In this document: piece after piece, positions 33,027 through 41,712 of the stretch | Numbering within the stretch: position 1 is the stretch's first letter | Layout: each line of letters begins with the position of its first letter | NCBI GenBank assembly: GCA_026125285.1 | Contig: JAHCLO010000013.1 | Coordinates: forward strand, 1 to 64,000 | From: Verrucomicrobiia bacterium | GTDB lineage: Bacteria > Verrucomicrobiota > Verrucomicrobiia > Limisphaerales > JADLHS01 | DNA length: 64,000 nt | Direction of reading: 5' to 3' | Program-made: the position numbers and the translations under genes | The notes under the pieces: model-generated | Database searches by the model: none | What the model was told of the DNA's origin: nothing | Seen by the model: the letters and a program-made list of their open reading frames with translations, nothing else

Positions 33027-33097
33027 GTAGCCGCCGACGTGAGGAGGCGGACAACGCTGCTACTGAGGGGAATCCGCCTCCTCACGTCGGCGGCTAC
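33027..33097. repeat. Perfect inverted repeat, family C, between nuoD and nuoI
   Basis: Arms of 25 bases at 33027-33051 and 33073-33097 are perfect complements (GTAGCCGCCGACGTGAGGAG...), with a 21-base loop. It occupies the centre of the 275-base nuoD-nuoI gap, where nuoE, nuoF and nuoG would normally lie. As RNA it would fold into a very stable hairpin. Confidence 0.9.
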
Positions 33098-33201
33098 GAG
33101 CGAAGGGTTCGGGGGGAGGGAAAATGTGAACAAGCGGGAAGCCGCACACACGGCGTTAAGTGTTACCGGCTCACTTTCCCACGCTCGCACCGGCAAAGCT
33201 C

Positions 33202-34398
33202 TCATCGGTCCACCTCGCCCAATACAATGTCCACGCTGCCGAGAATAATGACCGCGTCCCCGATGAGGTGGCCAAGGCACAAATCTTCCAACACCGTAAG
33301 GTTGATGAAACTCGGCGGACGCACGCGATAGCGGTACGGATTTGGACTGCCATCGCTGATCAGGTAAAAGCCCAGTTCGCCTTTGGGTGCTTCAATGCGG
33401 CCATACGCCTCACCGGCTTTTGGTCGGAAGCCGCGCAGCTTCGCCTTGGGATCAATGATGGGGCCGTCGGGAATCGCGGCCAGCGCCTGCCGCAGGATCT
33501 TCACCGACTCGCGCATCTCCAGCACGCGGATCATGTAGCGGTCGTACGTGTCGCCATGATCGCCCAACGGGACTTTGAACTCGAAGCGGTCGTAAATCCC
33601 GTAGTGGTCCACTTTGCGCAGGTCGTAATTGACGCCCGCAGCGCGAAGCATCGGACCGGTGATGCCGGTATTGATGGCCAGTTCGCGCGACAACGCGCCA
33701 ACTCTCTGGGTACGAGCCATCAGAATCTCGTTCTCACAGAGCAACCGCTCGAATTCGTCCAGGAAACGCGGTGTTTCGTTCACCACCTGTTGCGTTTGCG
33801 CGAGCCAGCCGGGCGGCAAATCGCAGCGACAACCGCCAAAGCGCATGTAGTTGCACATCATCCGCGCGCCGGTCAACGACTCGAACAAGTCGAGAATCTT
33901 CTCCCGCTCCCGAAACGCATACATCAGCGGCGTGCCGGAGGCGCCCATGTCCTGCAGAAGAAATCCTATGAGGCAGGCGTGGTTCTGCAGCCGCGTGAGT
34001 TCGGCGGTGATCACCCGAATGTACTCCGCGCGTTCAGGCACTTGCAGCCCCACGAGCTTTTCCACCGCCAGCGCGTAGGCCCAGTTATTGGTGAGCGAAC
34101 AGAAATAATCCAACCGGTCGGTGTACGGCATCGAAGCCAGATACGTCGTGTTCTCGGCGATCTTCTCGTGGTTACGGTGCAGATAACCGAAAACAGGCTT
34201 AAGCTTCACCACGCGCTCGCCATCAAGCACCACATCCATGCGAAATACGCCATGGGTGGAAGGGTGATGCGGCCCCATCGAAACCTCGAGCAACTCGCCA
34301 TCGCCGGAACTGCCGCGCTTGGGCAGCAACTCGTAATTCGGCGCGGCGGCGAAGCCGCGTTGCTCCAATGTCGGGGTTAAGGTGGTGGAATGACTCAT
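33202..34398 (-). CDS. nuoD: NADH-quinone oxidoreductase subunit D
   Basis: A 398-residue 49-kDa-type subunit. [21 protein letters not shown] contains the quinone-site His, followed by [42 protein letters not shown] and the C-terminal [36 protein letters not shown] end. The ATG at 34398 overlaps the preceding PQQ-like gene by four bases. nuoC and nuoD are separate genes, interrupted by three cargo genes. Confidence 0.95.
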   Translation of the reverse strand: MSHSTTLTPTLEQRGFAAAPNYELLPKRGSSGDGELLEVSMGPHHPSTHGVFRMDVVLDGERVVKLKPVFGYLHRNHEKIAENTTYLASMPYTDRLDYFCSLTNNWAYALAVEKLVGLQVPERAEYIRVITAELTRLQNHACLIGFLLQDMGASGTPLMYAFREREKILDLFESLTGARMMCNYMRFGGCRCDLPPGWLAQTQQVVNETPRFLDEFERLLCENEILMARTQRVGALSRELAINTGITGPMLRAAGVNYDLRKVDHYGIYDRFEFKVPLGDHGDTYDRYMIRVLEMRESVKILRQALAAIPDGPIIDPKAKLRGFRPKAGEAYGRIEAPKGELGFYLISDGSPNPYRYRVRPPSFINLTVLEDLCLGHLIGDAVIILGSVDIVLGEVDR

Positions 34399-35822
34399 TC
34401 TCCGAAAGCCCACAAATGGTCCGCCGTGCGGACATAGAGTTGATTGTCCACAATGGCCGGCGTGGCCACCAGCCGTTCTTTGAATTCAGCGCGCCCCAGC
34501 ACCTGCGGTGTCCCGCCCGCATCCAGCACGCTCAACACGCCGTTGACCGACGCCACATAAATCCGACCATCCGCTGCAACCGGTGAAGCGTAGTAGTTGC
34601 CCAAGGCGCCGATGCGCTCCTGCTGATAAACGGGTTCACCGGTGCGGGCGTTGAAACAGGAAACCATCCCGCCATCCTTCACCAAATAAAGGTTGCCCCG
34701 GTAAAAGAGCGGTGACGGCACGTAAGGCAAACCGCGCGTTTGTTTCCACGCAACGTGTGTCTGGGTGATGTCGCCCTGCCCGCCCGGACGGACGGCAAAA
34801 ACGGAATTCTCCCCGCGCGCGAGCGCCGCCGCAAAGGACTCGTATTCCTCGCGAGTGATCCGTTTGTCGTGATTGCGGTCATAGCTGGAGAAAAAGTTTT
34901 TCATTCCCTGGCTGGCCTCTTCGTAGGTTATCACACCGTCCTTGTCCGCGTCTTCCTTGGCGGCGATACTGTCGAACGTCGGCATGGGCGAGTCCTTTCC
35001 CGGCGACCATCCGGCGAAGAACAGCAAGCCCTCACCCACCACCGGCGTGGTGCAAACGCCCGTCGGCAAACCGTGGACCCGCCAGCGTTCCGTTCCATTC
35101 TTCAAATCGTACGCCCGCATTTGCAGATAGCCTGGAAGCACGACTTCTTCGATGTCCGCTTGCTTCCACACGACCGGCGTGGAAAAGCTGGAAGTCAAAT
35201 CGCTGCGATCCGCGCGCCACACGATCTTTCCGGAGCGCAAATCCACCGCCAGCAATTCCGAGCCTTTGATCTGATCTCGGTTGAGCAGAACGAGGTTGCC
35301 GGCAATGATCGGCGAAGCACCGCTGCCAAAATCCGCGGCCTGCCGCACGGTGGGCAGTTCCAGCCGCCATTTTTCACGGCCGGAAAAGTCATGGCAGATC
35401 AGTCCGCACGAGCCGAAATATGAAACCACCGATTGGCCATCCGTTGCTGGCGTTCCGGAAGCGGGACTGCCCTCGGTGGGATGAAACTTCTCAATCTGAC
35501 TGGCGGGTGCGGTTTGCCGCCACTTGATCTCCCCGCGCTGGCGGTCAACGCAGAGGGTTTCGAGTTTTTCCTCGCTGAACGCGGTCAGGAAAATGGCATC
35601 ACCCCACACGCACGGCGAGGACGCGCCTGAGGGCACCGCAACCCGCCACACTTCATTGGAGCCAGGACCAAAGTGAATCGGTGGTTTTCCCTGCTCGGCC
35701 ACACCCGATCCGCCCGGCCCCCGAAACTGCGGCCACTGGGGTGTTGCGCCCGACAATCCGGACGCCGGGAGCAGCAGGCTGATGGCGAGTGCGGTTAAGG
35801 AATTGATCTTCATGGTCGTCAT
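34395..35822 (-). CDS. Exported PQQ-like beta-propeller with inserted EF-hand pair
   Basis: A 475-residue protein with a signal peptide (about residues 4-25; [18 protein letters not shown]). [14 protein letters not shown] is the classic opening of PQQ-like eight-bladed propellers in Planctomycetes and Verrucomicrobiota. Blade signatures recur (GEIKWRQ, GKIVWRA, GTERWRV). Between blades, at 291-302 ([12 protein letters not shown]) and 315-326 ([12 protein letters not shown]), two calcium-binding EF-hands are inserted. It probably acts in the periplasm and does not bind PQQ covalently. It lies two bases after the nucleotidyltransferase gene and overlaps nuoD, so it is carried in the nuo transcript. 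A start at the ATG at 35813 is equally possible. Confidence 0.85.
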   Translation of the reverse strand: MTTMKINSLTALAISLLLPASGLSGATPQWPQFRGPGGSGVAEQGKPPIHFGPGSNEVWRVAVPSGASSPCVWGDAIFLTAFSEEKLETLCVDRQRGEIKWRQTAPASQIEKFHPTEGSPASGTPATDGQSVVSYFGSCGLICHDFSGREKWRLELPTVRQAADFGSGASPIIAGNLVLLNRDQIKGSELLAVDLRSGKIVWRADRSDLTSSFSTPVVWKQADIEEVVLPGYLQMRAYDLKNGTERWRVHGLPTGVCTTPVVGEGLLFFAGWSPGKDSPMPTFDSIAAKEDADKDGVITYEEASQGMKNFFSSYDRNHDKRITREEYESFAAALARGENSVFAVRPGGQGDITQTHVAWKQTRGLPYVPSPLFYRGNLYLVKDGGMVSCFNARTGEPVYQQERIGALGNYYASPVAADGRIYVASVNGVLSVLDAGGTPQVLGRAEFKERLVATPAIVDNQLYVRTADHLWAFGE

Positions 35823-35823
35823 T

Positions 35824-36375
35824 TCAAATTTCCGGCACCGACTGCCGGATTTCTTCCATCAACACCAGGGTGCCGTGTTGGCGGCACCAGTTCTCAATAT
35901 AGGGCCAGTCGAGTCGGTCGCGTTGAACCGACATTACATCTTTGACATCATCCTTATCCTTGCTCCGTGCCCAGCGCAGTTTGCTGATAATCACATCCTC
36001 AGCCGAGAGCAACCACACCTTCCGGCCAAAAAGCAATTGCTCGCATCGTCGGGCAAATCGCTCCTGATCGTGGGCATCCTTGGAAAGCATGAACAATTCA
36101 ATTTCAAAAGGACTTTTGCGGTGTCGAACGTACTGGCGGTGAGTGCCCGTTACGGTTTCAAAACCCAACTGAGGATCAAGTTCAAAATCATCCCCCAGTT
36201 TGGCGGCAAAATCAGCACCAACTCCACTCTCAAGCTGCAACACAAAGTCCGCATCGTTTGTCGAACGCGGAATTCCATAAAAGTTACTGGCAAAGGAACC
36301 CGCCAATAGATAGCCGAATCCACAAGCCGCCAAAGCATCCGCCACTTGGAGGGTCATGCTGTCTTGCGGGGTCAT
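35824..36375 (-). CDS. Nucleotidyltransferase-fold protein (AbiEii/MNT-like)
   Basis: A 183-residue protein. FGYLLAGSFASNFYGIPRSTNDADFVLQ (about 19-46) shows the nucleotidyltransferase GS motif and the paired acidic residues (DAD) needed for metal binding. IELFMLS and AEDVIISKLRWARSKDKDDVKDV match the C-terminal helical part of AbiEii-like and DUF6036-like proteins. Toxins of this fold add nucleotides to tRNA. Its ATG overlaps the 93-residue gene upstream by four bases. No kinase or amidase motif is present. Confidence 0.75.
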   Translation of the reverse strand: MTPQDSMTLQVADALAACGFGYLLAGSFASNFYGIPRSTNDADFVLQLESGVGADFAAKLGDDFELDPQLGFETVTGTHRQYVRHRKSPFEIELFMLSKDAHDQERFARRCEQLLFGRKVWLLSAEDVIISKLRWARSKDKDDVKDVMSVQRDRLDWPYIENWCRQHGTLVLMEEIRQSVPEI

Positions 36376-36653
36376 GATTGCCTCTCCATGCGTTCGCGCA
36401 GCTTAAGTCGCCGTTTCAATTCCCTCCGACAATCATCCTCTGTAAACTCAGGGTTTTGAGATTGAATTCCTGCAAGCGTAATCGAGCAGGCATATTCAAA
36501 CAACTCTTCGCCCGCCAGGAATTTATCTTCCGGCGATGTCGCGCGGGCGCGAAGGACTTTTCCTCGATATATCTCATCAGCCAACGACGAGTAGGGCGAC
36601 TGGTATTCTTCCGAGCGGGACGTAACCGGAGGGTCCTTCAACGCGTCACTCAC
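36372..36653 (-). CDS. Small helical protein paired with the nucleotidyltransferase
   Basis: A 93-residue, charged, wholly helical protein. The core SPEDKFLAGEELFEYACSITLAGIQSQNPEF and C-terminal RRELKRRLKLRERMERQS recall small proteins I have seen next to nucleotidyltransferase-fold genes in several phyla, but I know no name for them. It overlaps nuoC upstream and the nucleotidyltransferase gene downstream, each by ATGA. The position suggests the antitoxin half of a two-gene module; this is inference. It lacks the Rx4-6H motif of HEPN proteins. Confidence 0.65.
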   Translation of the reverse strand: MSDALKDPPVTSRSEEYQSPYSSLADEIYRGKVLRARATSPEDKFLAGEELFEYACSITLAGIQSQNPEFTEDDCRRELKRRLKLRERMERQS

Positions 36654-37285
36654 GGCTTCGCCTCCTGAGCTTGGTGCTTCTTCGCCTTCTCCAGCACCGC
36701 GTCATGCGGCGTTGGTTCGTATTCGTAATCGTCCGGCTCGACGTAATCCTTGCGCATGGGATGATCTTTGAACCCGTCCCACATGAGGATGCGCCGCAAA
36801 TCCGGATGGCCATCGAACACGACGCCGTAAAGATCAAAGATTTCGCGCTCCTGAAATTCGCAGCCGTGCCAGACAGGCGTGAGCGAGGGCAAATGGTTCT
36901 TGTCCGTGCGATTTTCGGTGCGTAGCCGGAGGATGACCGGCCCGTGCTTCTTCGCCATCGAGAAGAGGTGATACACTGCTTCGAGATAGCCGGAACGCAG
37001 CGAATCCACGGTTTCTTCCAACTCCTTTTCCACGCCGTCCACGACGACTGTCTTCTTGATCTTGGTTTTGCCGACGGCCTCCAGCCAGTCAACGCCCGTC
37101 ACATTCGAACAATAATCAAGACACAACTCCGGGTCGTCGCGCAGCCATTGCGCGACGGCCCGCGCGTGCTCGGAATCCACCAGCAATGACCGCTGACTCG
37201 ACGGACTCTCGTTGGGGACGATCTCCAGCCGTGCGCCGAGCAGCGCGTGGGTGAGGCGGGATTTGATTTGGTCGAGAGTCTCCAT
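36650..37285 (-). CDS. nuoC: NADH-quinone oxidoreductase subunit C
   Basis: A 211-residue 30-kDa-type subunit. The signature RTDKNHLPSLTPVWHGCEFQEREIFDLYGVVFDGHPDLRRILMWDGF is complete and ends DHPMRKDY. The middle (about 78-100) contains a charged loop (GKTKIKKTVVVDGVEKELEE) longer than in many relatives. It packs against NuoB and NuoD in the peripheral arm. Confidence 0.94.
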   Translation of the reverse strand: METLDQIKSRLTHALLGARLEIVPNESPSSQRSLLVDSEHARAVAQWLRDDPELCLDYCSNVTGVDWLEAVGKTKIKKTVVVDGVEKELEETVDSLRSGYLEAVYHLFSMAKKHGPVILRLRTENRTDKNHLPSLTPVWHGCEFQEREIFDLYGVVFDGHPDLRRILMWDGFKDHPMRKDYVEPDDYEYEPTPHDAVLEKAKKHQAQEAKP

Positions 37286-37289
37286 CGGT

Positions 37290-37901
37290 TCAACCTCGAA
37301 TTAGCACCTGCGGTTGCCACACATCCGGGTTCTTGGTCGGCACCAAATCATGGTCCCCGAACTCCGGCACGGTGAACTCACTTGGCGCGTCCGCCCGCAA
37401 GTGGCGCGGGCGTTGCGCGCCGGTCAGTTGCTGCTCGGCAATTTTCTGCTGCAAGGTCATGAACGCATGAATCAACGCTTCCGGTCGCGGCGGGCACCCG
37501 GGAATATGCACATCCACGGGAATGTAGCGGTCAATCCCCTTGAGCACGTTGTAGCCCTGCTTGAACGGCCCGCCGGAGATTGCGCACGCGCCCATGGCAA
37601 TAACGTATTTCGGCTCGCCCATCTGGTTGTAGAGCCGCACGACCTGCGGCGCCATCTTCTTCGTCACCGTACCCGCCACAATCATCAAATCCGCCTGCCG
37701 CGGCGACGGACGAAACACTTCCGCCCCGAAGCGCGCCAGGTCATAACGCGCCATGGTGGTGGCGATCATTTCAATGGCGCAACAAGCCAGGCCGAAATTT
37801 AACGGCCAGACCGAGTTCTTCCGGCCCCAGTTGTAGATTTCCCCCAAGGTCGTCGTGAAGATGCCTTGCTTCTGCAATTCGCTTCTCAGTCCTTCGTCCA
37901 T
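37290..37901 (-). CDS. nuoB: NADH-quinone oxidoreductase subunit B
   Basis: A 203-residue subunit binding the terminal cluster N2. All four ligands are present: the Cys pair in [11 protein letters not shown], the Cys in [10 protein letters not shown] and the Cys in [43 protein letters not shown] is typical. The C-terminal 45 residues (after QQKIAEQQL) extend beyond the core and vary between species. Confidence 0.95.
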   Translation of the reverse strand: MDEGLRSELQKQGIFTTTLGEIYNWGRKNSVWPLNFGLACCAIEMIATTMARYDLARFGAEVFRPSPRQADLMIVAGTVTKKMAPQVVRLYNQMGEPKYVIAMGACAISGGPFKQGYNVLKGIDRYIPVDVHIPGCPPRPEALIHAFMTLQQKIAEQQLTGAQRPRHLRADAPSEFTVPEFGDHDLVPTKNPDVWQPQVLIRG

Positions 37902-37984
37902 TGTCGCTTCCTAATTCTGCTCCGGATCACGATCCGCGGCGGCCTGGGTGGGGAACATCAAGATTGTACCTCGGTGAAATCCTC

Positions 37985-38362
37985 TTACTTCCACGTCAAC
38001 ACACCTTTCATCCACGCCCACACCAACCCTTCCACCAACAAAAGGAGAAACACCATCATCGCGATGAACGCGCCGGCTGACAATCCGGTAAACGCCACGG
38101 CAAAGGGCAGCAAAAAGATCGTCTCCACGTCGAAGATGAGGAAGATGATCGCATAAAGGTAGTATTCGGAGCGGAATTGCACCCAGGCGTTGCCTTTGGA
38201 TTCCAACCCGCACTCATAGGAGGCGTCCTTCTCCCGGCCGGGCTTGCGCGGGGAAAAGTACCTGGCCCACAACCACGCCAGCCCCAGCGGCACCAAGGCG
38301 AACAAGACGGCGGCCACCATCATTACAATGATTACCAGATACGGATTGTTGTCGGGTGGCAT
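37985..38362 (-). CDS. nuoA: NADH-quinone oxidoreductase subunit A
   Basis: A 125-residue, three-helix subunit, first gene of the locus. YECGLESKGNAWVQFRSEYYLYAIIFLIFDVETIFLLPFAV carries the conserved Cys of the flexible loop and the DVE motif of helix 2. The start is the ATG at 38362 (MPPDNNPYL); the open frame continues upstream across the predicted promoter and is not used. Confidence 0.94.
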   Translation of the reverse strand: MPPDNNPYLVIIVMMVAAVLFALVPLGLAWLWARYFSPRKPGREKDASYECGLESKGNAWVQFRSEYYLYAIIFLIFDVETIFLLPFAVAFTGLSAGAFIAMMVFLLLLVEGLVWAWMKGVLTWK

Positions 38363-38392
38363 GGAACAAAAACGTCGCTTAAATCGGGGCGA

Positions 38393-38421
38393 ACCGTACC
38401 AGTTGGCCTCCCCAGCGTCAA
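38393..38421 (-). promoter_or_regulatory. Predicted sigma-70-like promoter of the nuo locus
   Basis: On the minus strand TTGACG (38416-38421) and TACGGT (38393-38398) are 17 bases apart, an optimal spacing. The start of transcription would fall about 25 bases before the nuoA ATG. No operator palindrome is evident nearby. Confidence 0.6.
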
Positions 38422-38544
38422 GGCATGGCCAAATGGCGTTGCAAACTAGCCAATATCCGGCCATCCCCGGCCCCGCCATTGACGGTCTGCCTATGAATCC
38501 ACCTCGGACTGGACGAAGCGGAATTTCCCGATAACCCTTCGCGT

Positions 38545-40461
38545 GTGAACGAACCTCCCCGCGTCGCCGCCCGGCCGGCCAAACCGTTGCTGGTGTTTGA
38601 CGGCGACTGCCGCTTCTGCACGCTTTGGATCCGGCGTTGGCAGCAAACAACGGGCGACCGCGTGGAGTATCTGCCGTTCCAGGATGCCAGTGTCAGGGAG
38701 CGTTTCCCGGAAATTCCGCCAGCCTGGTTCGCCTCCGCCGTGCAATTGATCGAACCAGATGGACGTGTTTATAGCGCCGCAGCGGCCGCCTTGCGCGCAC
38801 TCGCCAGCCATCCCGCGCGCCGGTGGCTGTTGCGTTGGTATGAAGGCTCTCCACTCTTCGCCCGCACCGCGGAACGGAGCTACCGCTTTGTTGCCGAGCA
38901 CCGGAGGTTGTTTTCCACGCTGACTCGTCTGGCGTACGGGAATCACGTGGAGCAACCCGCACACCGCCTCGTACGCGGGACGTTCCTGCGTGCGTTGGGC
39001 GTCATCTACCTGATCGCATTTCTGTCGCTCTGGACACAAATTGACGGACTGGTCGGCAGCGCGGGGATTCTGCCGGCGGAACAGTTCATAGCAAGTGTTC
39101 GCGGACAAGCGGATCAGCAGCAAATCGGGCTGGATCGCTACCGGCTTCTGCCGACGCTGTGCTGGTGGAGCACCAGCGACTCCTGCCTGCGTCTTCAATG
39201 CGCGGCGGGCACCGGACTGGCTCTGCTGCTGATCCTTGGCATTGCACCCGCGCCCTGCCTGTTTCTGCTCTGGTTGATCTATCTTTCGCTCGCCACGGTC
39301 TGCCGGGTCTTCTTGGGCTTTCAGTGGGACAATCTCCTGTTGGAAACTGGCTGGCTTGCCGTTTTCCTTGCGCCGCTGCGGTTCTGGCCATTCGGCAAGG
39401 CTGGAAACGAAACCCCACCATCCCGAATTGTACTCTGGTTACTGCGATTGTTGCTCTTCAAGCTGATGTTCCAATCCGGCTGCGCGAAATTGCTTAGTGG
39501 CGACATCAACTGGCGCAACTTGTCGGCGTTGACCGTGCATTATGAAACCCAGCCACTGCCGACATGGATTGGTTGGTACGCGCATCAATTGCCGGCATGG
39601 GCGCAGAAATTCTCCTGCTTCACCATGTTCGTCATAGAACTCGTGGTGCCGTTTTTGTTCTTCGCGCCGCGGCGGTTACGCCATTGTGCCGCCGGCGCCA
39701 CGGCCTTTCTGCAACTCACGATTCTGCTCACCGGCAACTACACTTTCTTCAACTGGCTGACGCTCGCGTTGTGTGTTGCGTTGCTGGACGATTTCGCCTT
39801 GGCCCGAGCAATCCCTCGCTGGCTTCGCTTGCCGACCGCGCTTCACGCATCAAGGAACACGAATCGGCCCTGGCGTCGTTTCCGCTTCGGCGTCACCGTG
39901 CCACTGGGAATCGTCATTGTTTCCCTTACCGCAATGCAAATGCTCGCGATGTTTGACGTTCGCCCGGCTGTGCTCAGGCCCGTGGTCGCGGTCCATCAAT
40001 GGCTCGCGCCCCTGCGGAGTTGCAGCAGCTACGGCCTGTTTGCCCGGATGACTACCACGCGCCCGGAAATCATCATTGAAGGCAGCCAGGATGGCATCCA
40101 CTGGTTGCCGTACGAATTCAAACACAAACCAGGAGACGTGAAGCGCCGGCCGCGCTTTGTCGCCCCGCATCAGCCGCGGCTGGACTGGCAAATGTGGTTC
40201 GCCGCCCTGGGCAACTGGCAGCAGAATCCTTGGATCATCAATTTAACCACGCGCCTGTTGCGCGGCTCTCCCGAGGTGCTGGCACTGCTGGACAAGAATC
40301 CTTTCCCGGACAAGCCCCCGCGCTTCATCCGCGCCACGCTTCACCAGTATCGCTTCACGAACCTCGACGAACGCAAACAAACGGGCGACTGGTGGCGACG
40401 GTCTCCCGCCGGTGAATACCTGCCGCCCATTGGGGCGAGAGAGTCACGCCCACAACCGTGA
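38545..40461 (+). CDS. DCC-thioredoxin-like domain fused to lipase maturation factor domain
   Basis: A 638-residue protein. Residues about 14-120 are a DCC (DUF393) domain: LLVFDGDCRFCTLWIRRW has the DxDCxxC redox motif. Residues about 145-480 contain some eight membrane helices, and CRVFLGFQWDNLLLETGWLAVFLAP plus FKLMFQSGCAKLLSGDINWRNLSALTVHYETQPLP are hallmarks of the lipase maturation factor family. The C-terminal domain (GSQDGIHWLPYEFKHKPGD, RFIRATLHQYRFT) faces the periplasm. The fusion suggests disulfide handling coupled to folding of exported enzymes. It begins at a GTG and diverges from nuoA. Confidence 0.9.
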   Translation: MNEPPRVAARPAKPLLVFDGDCRFCTLWIRRWQQTTGDRVEYLPFQDASVRERFPEIPPAWFASAVQLIEPDGRVYSAAAAALRALASHPARRWLLRWYEGSPLFARTAERSYRFVAEHRRLFSTLTRLAYGNHVEQPAHRLVRGTFLRALGVIYLIAFLSLWTQIDGLVGSAGILPAEQFIASVRGQADQQQIGLDRYRLLPTLCWWSTSDSCLRLQCAAGTGLALLLILGIAPAPCLFLLWLIYLSLATVCRVFLGFQWDNLLLETGWLAVFLAPLRFWPFGKAGNETPPSRIVLWLLRLLLFKLMFQSGCAKLLSGDINWRNLSALTVHYETQPLPTWIGWYAHQLPAWAQKFSCFTMFVIELVVPFLFFAPRRLRHCAAGATAFLQLTILLTGNYTFFNWLTLALCVALLDDFALARAIPRWLRLPTALHASRNTNRPWRRFRFGVTVPLGIVIVSLTAMQMLAMFDVRPAVLRPVVAVHQWLAPLRSCSSYGLFARMTTTRPEIIIEGSQDGIHWLPYEFKHKPGDVKRRPRFVAPHQPRLDWQMWFAALGNWQQNPWIINLTTRLLRGSPEVLALLDKNPFPDKPPRFIRATLHQYRFTNLDERKQTGDWWRRSPAGEYLPPIGARESRPQP

Positions 40462-40501
40462 TGAATTGGCGCGGGGAGAAACGATCGGGGAGAAACGATA
40501 A

Positions 40502-40533
40502 GTCCCTGCCCGGCCTTGCGGCCAAGCAGGGAC
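40502..40533 (-). terminator. Strong hairpin, likely end of the structured RNA
   Basis: GTCCCTGC (40502-40509) pairs with GCAGGGAC (40526-40533), with an inner GGCC/GGCC stem. On the minus strand it is followed by TTATCGTTTCTCC, a weak T-rich tail. A doubled 14-mer, CGGGGAGAAACGAT, follows directly at about 40472-40499. Confidence 0.5.
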
Positions 40534-41368
40534 AAATCGGGGGATGGGAGTTCGCCACGCTCTCTTTCCCGTGCCGACATTAGGCGCACATCTCGCGATG
40601 GCTGCCGGCTTCCCGACGCTATTCTCCACGGCAAGCGGAGTCTGCGGCCTCGTAGCAGGGCCGTCCAGCGCCTTGCGGCACTGGATTTCGAGTGAGGCTT
40701 TTCAGCTCGCTTGGGCTGATGGTTGCGCCACCGGCCTGCGAACCAGGTCAAGACACGACTGTAACTGCGGTTCCGCGTCTTGACCGCTTGACACTGGTCG
40801 GCCACCGCTTTTGACGGTGCGTTGGCCAGCGCCACGGGTCTCGCCTCTTACCTCTCAGGTTGCCTTTCGCTTACAGACCAGCGGTGTCGTTTGTAACATC
40901 GCCGGCAGTCGGAAGGTTTTCACCGGACCTGCCGCGTCCTCGTGCCCTTCCCGGCACGCCCGCTCCCTTTGTCCACCTTTCGGCGGTTTTCGCTGGGCGG
41001 ATGCAAACGGTTTATTGCTTCCGCCGGAGTCGTGCGCCCCGTGCTGATCCACAGTAGCAACCAAATACCCTCTGGGTAACTGCGATTCGCTCAAGCCCGA
41101 AACCAGCTTGAGTTACTTGATTTGGCTCGGAGCGGCTTCTCATCGCTCCTGGCCACCAAGTTCCTGGTTCGCGTTACTGACAGCGCGCGAACGCTGCCAG
41201 AGGAACTGGTGAATCCTGCCTCCGCCTCCGGACCTCACGATCCAGCTTAAGAGGGGCCAAGCCAACCAGCCTGACTCAGCCTTTCCCCAGTCGCCTGGGA
41301 TTATCCTCGAAACAAGCGGCAATTTTCTTGCGTCATTCACCGCTCATCTCAGTTCTTTCAATGAACTG
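40502..41368 (-). ncRNA. Candidate long structured non-coding RNA (unidentified class)
   Basis: About 870 bases with no credible reading frame but dense complementary pairing. Stems visible directly include 41350-41355/41363-41368, 41286-41290/41295-41299 closing a GNRA (GCGA) tetraloop on the minus strand, 41160-41164/41202-41206 enclosing 41167-41173/41186-41192, 41129-41134/41144-41149, 41090-41096/41106-41112, 41066-41070/41074-41078, 40904-40908/40929-40933 and the 9-bp 40746-40754/40777-40785. A promoter precedes it and a strong hairpin ends it. I find none of the hallmarks of RNase P RNA (GAGGAAAGTCC), tmRNA, SRP RNA, or group II intron domain V. The strand is inferred from the promoter, the tetraloop and the end hairpin. 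Confidence 0.5.
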
Positions 41369-41373
41369 TAAAC

Positions 41374-41401
41374 ATCATACCTCAGAAGCCGGTTCCGACA
41401 A
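41374..41401 (-). promoter_or_regulatory. Promoter for the structured RNA
   Basis: Minus-strand TTGTCG (41396-41401) and TATGAT (41374-41379) are separated by 16 bases. Transcription would start near 41367, at the first hairpin of the structured region. Confidence 0.55.
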
Positions 41402-41655
41402 CGAATTCTTGTCCACAACTTGTTGACTGAAGCAGCGAATCGGGGCAGCGCCGTAAACTTCATTTTTGCCAATAAAATCAGGCGCTCGGTGAGCGGAAGG
41501 AGGAGGTTATTCACCGCACCGTCTGCGGAGAAAACCCGACGGTGAACAAGTTGCGTTGGCGAGTTGGATGCACTTCGGCGGTGACTGGCGCAGCGCAGCA
41601 TTCCAATCGCCATTGCTTCTGCGTTTCCCTCTCCGAATCGCTGCGCCAAATAGCA

Positions 41656-41683
41656 GAAGAGCCGCCCTCGCAGGCGGCTCTGT
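41656..41683. terminator. Stable hairpin downstream of the small basic gene
   Basis: AGAGCCGCC (41658-41666) pairs with GGCGGCTCT (41673-41681) around a six-base loop. It lies about 30 bases after the stop of the minus-strand small basic gene. A T-run precedes rather than follows it on that strand, so it is not a textbook terminator. Confidence 0.35.
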
Positions 41684-41712
41684 GCAATCAAAAAAACCAC
41701 GCCGGAAGTCCG

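Noticed and set aside
40341..41094. Two minus-strand frames (164 and 79 codons) across the structured RNA region
   Set aside because: Arg/Pro/Ser-rich, no domain, no ribosome site; strong pairing in the DNA fits structured RNA better.
40502..41368. RNase P, tmRNA or SRP RNA identity for the structured region
   Set aside because: Universal core motifs of each (such as GAGGAAAGTCC for RNase P) are absent on both strands, and the length is too great.
41344..41700. 118-codon minus-strand frame
   Set aside because: No ribosome site or family; it runs across the predicted RNA promoter and hairpin.
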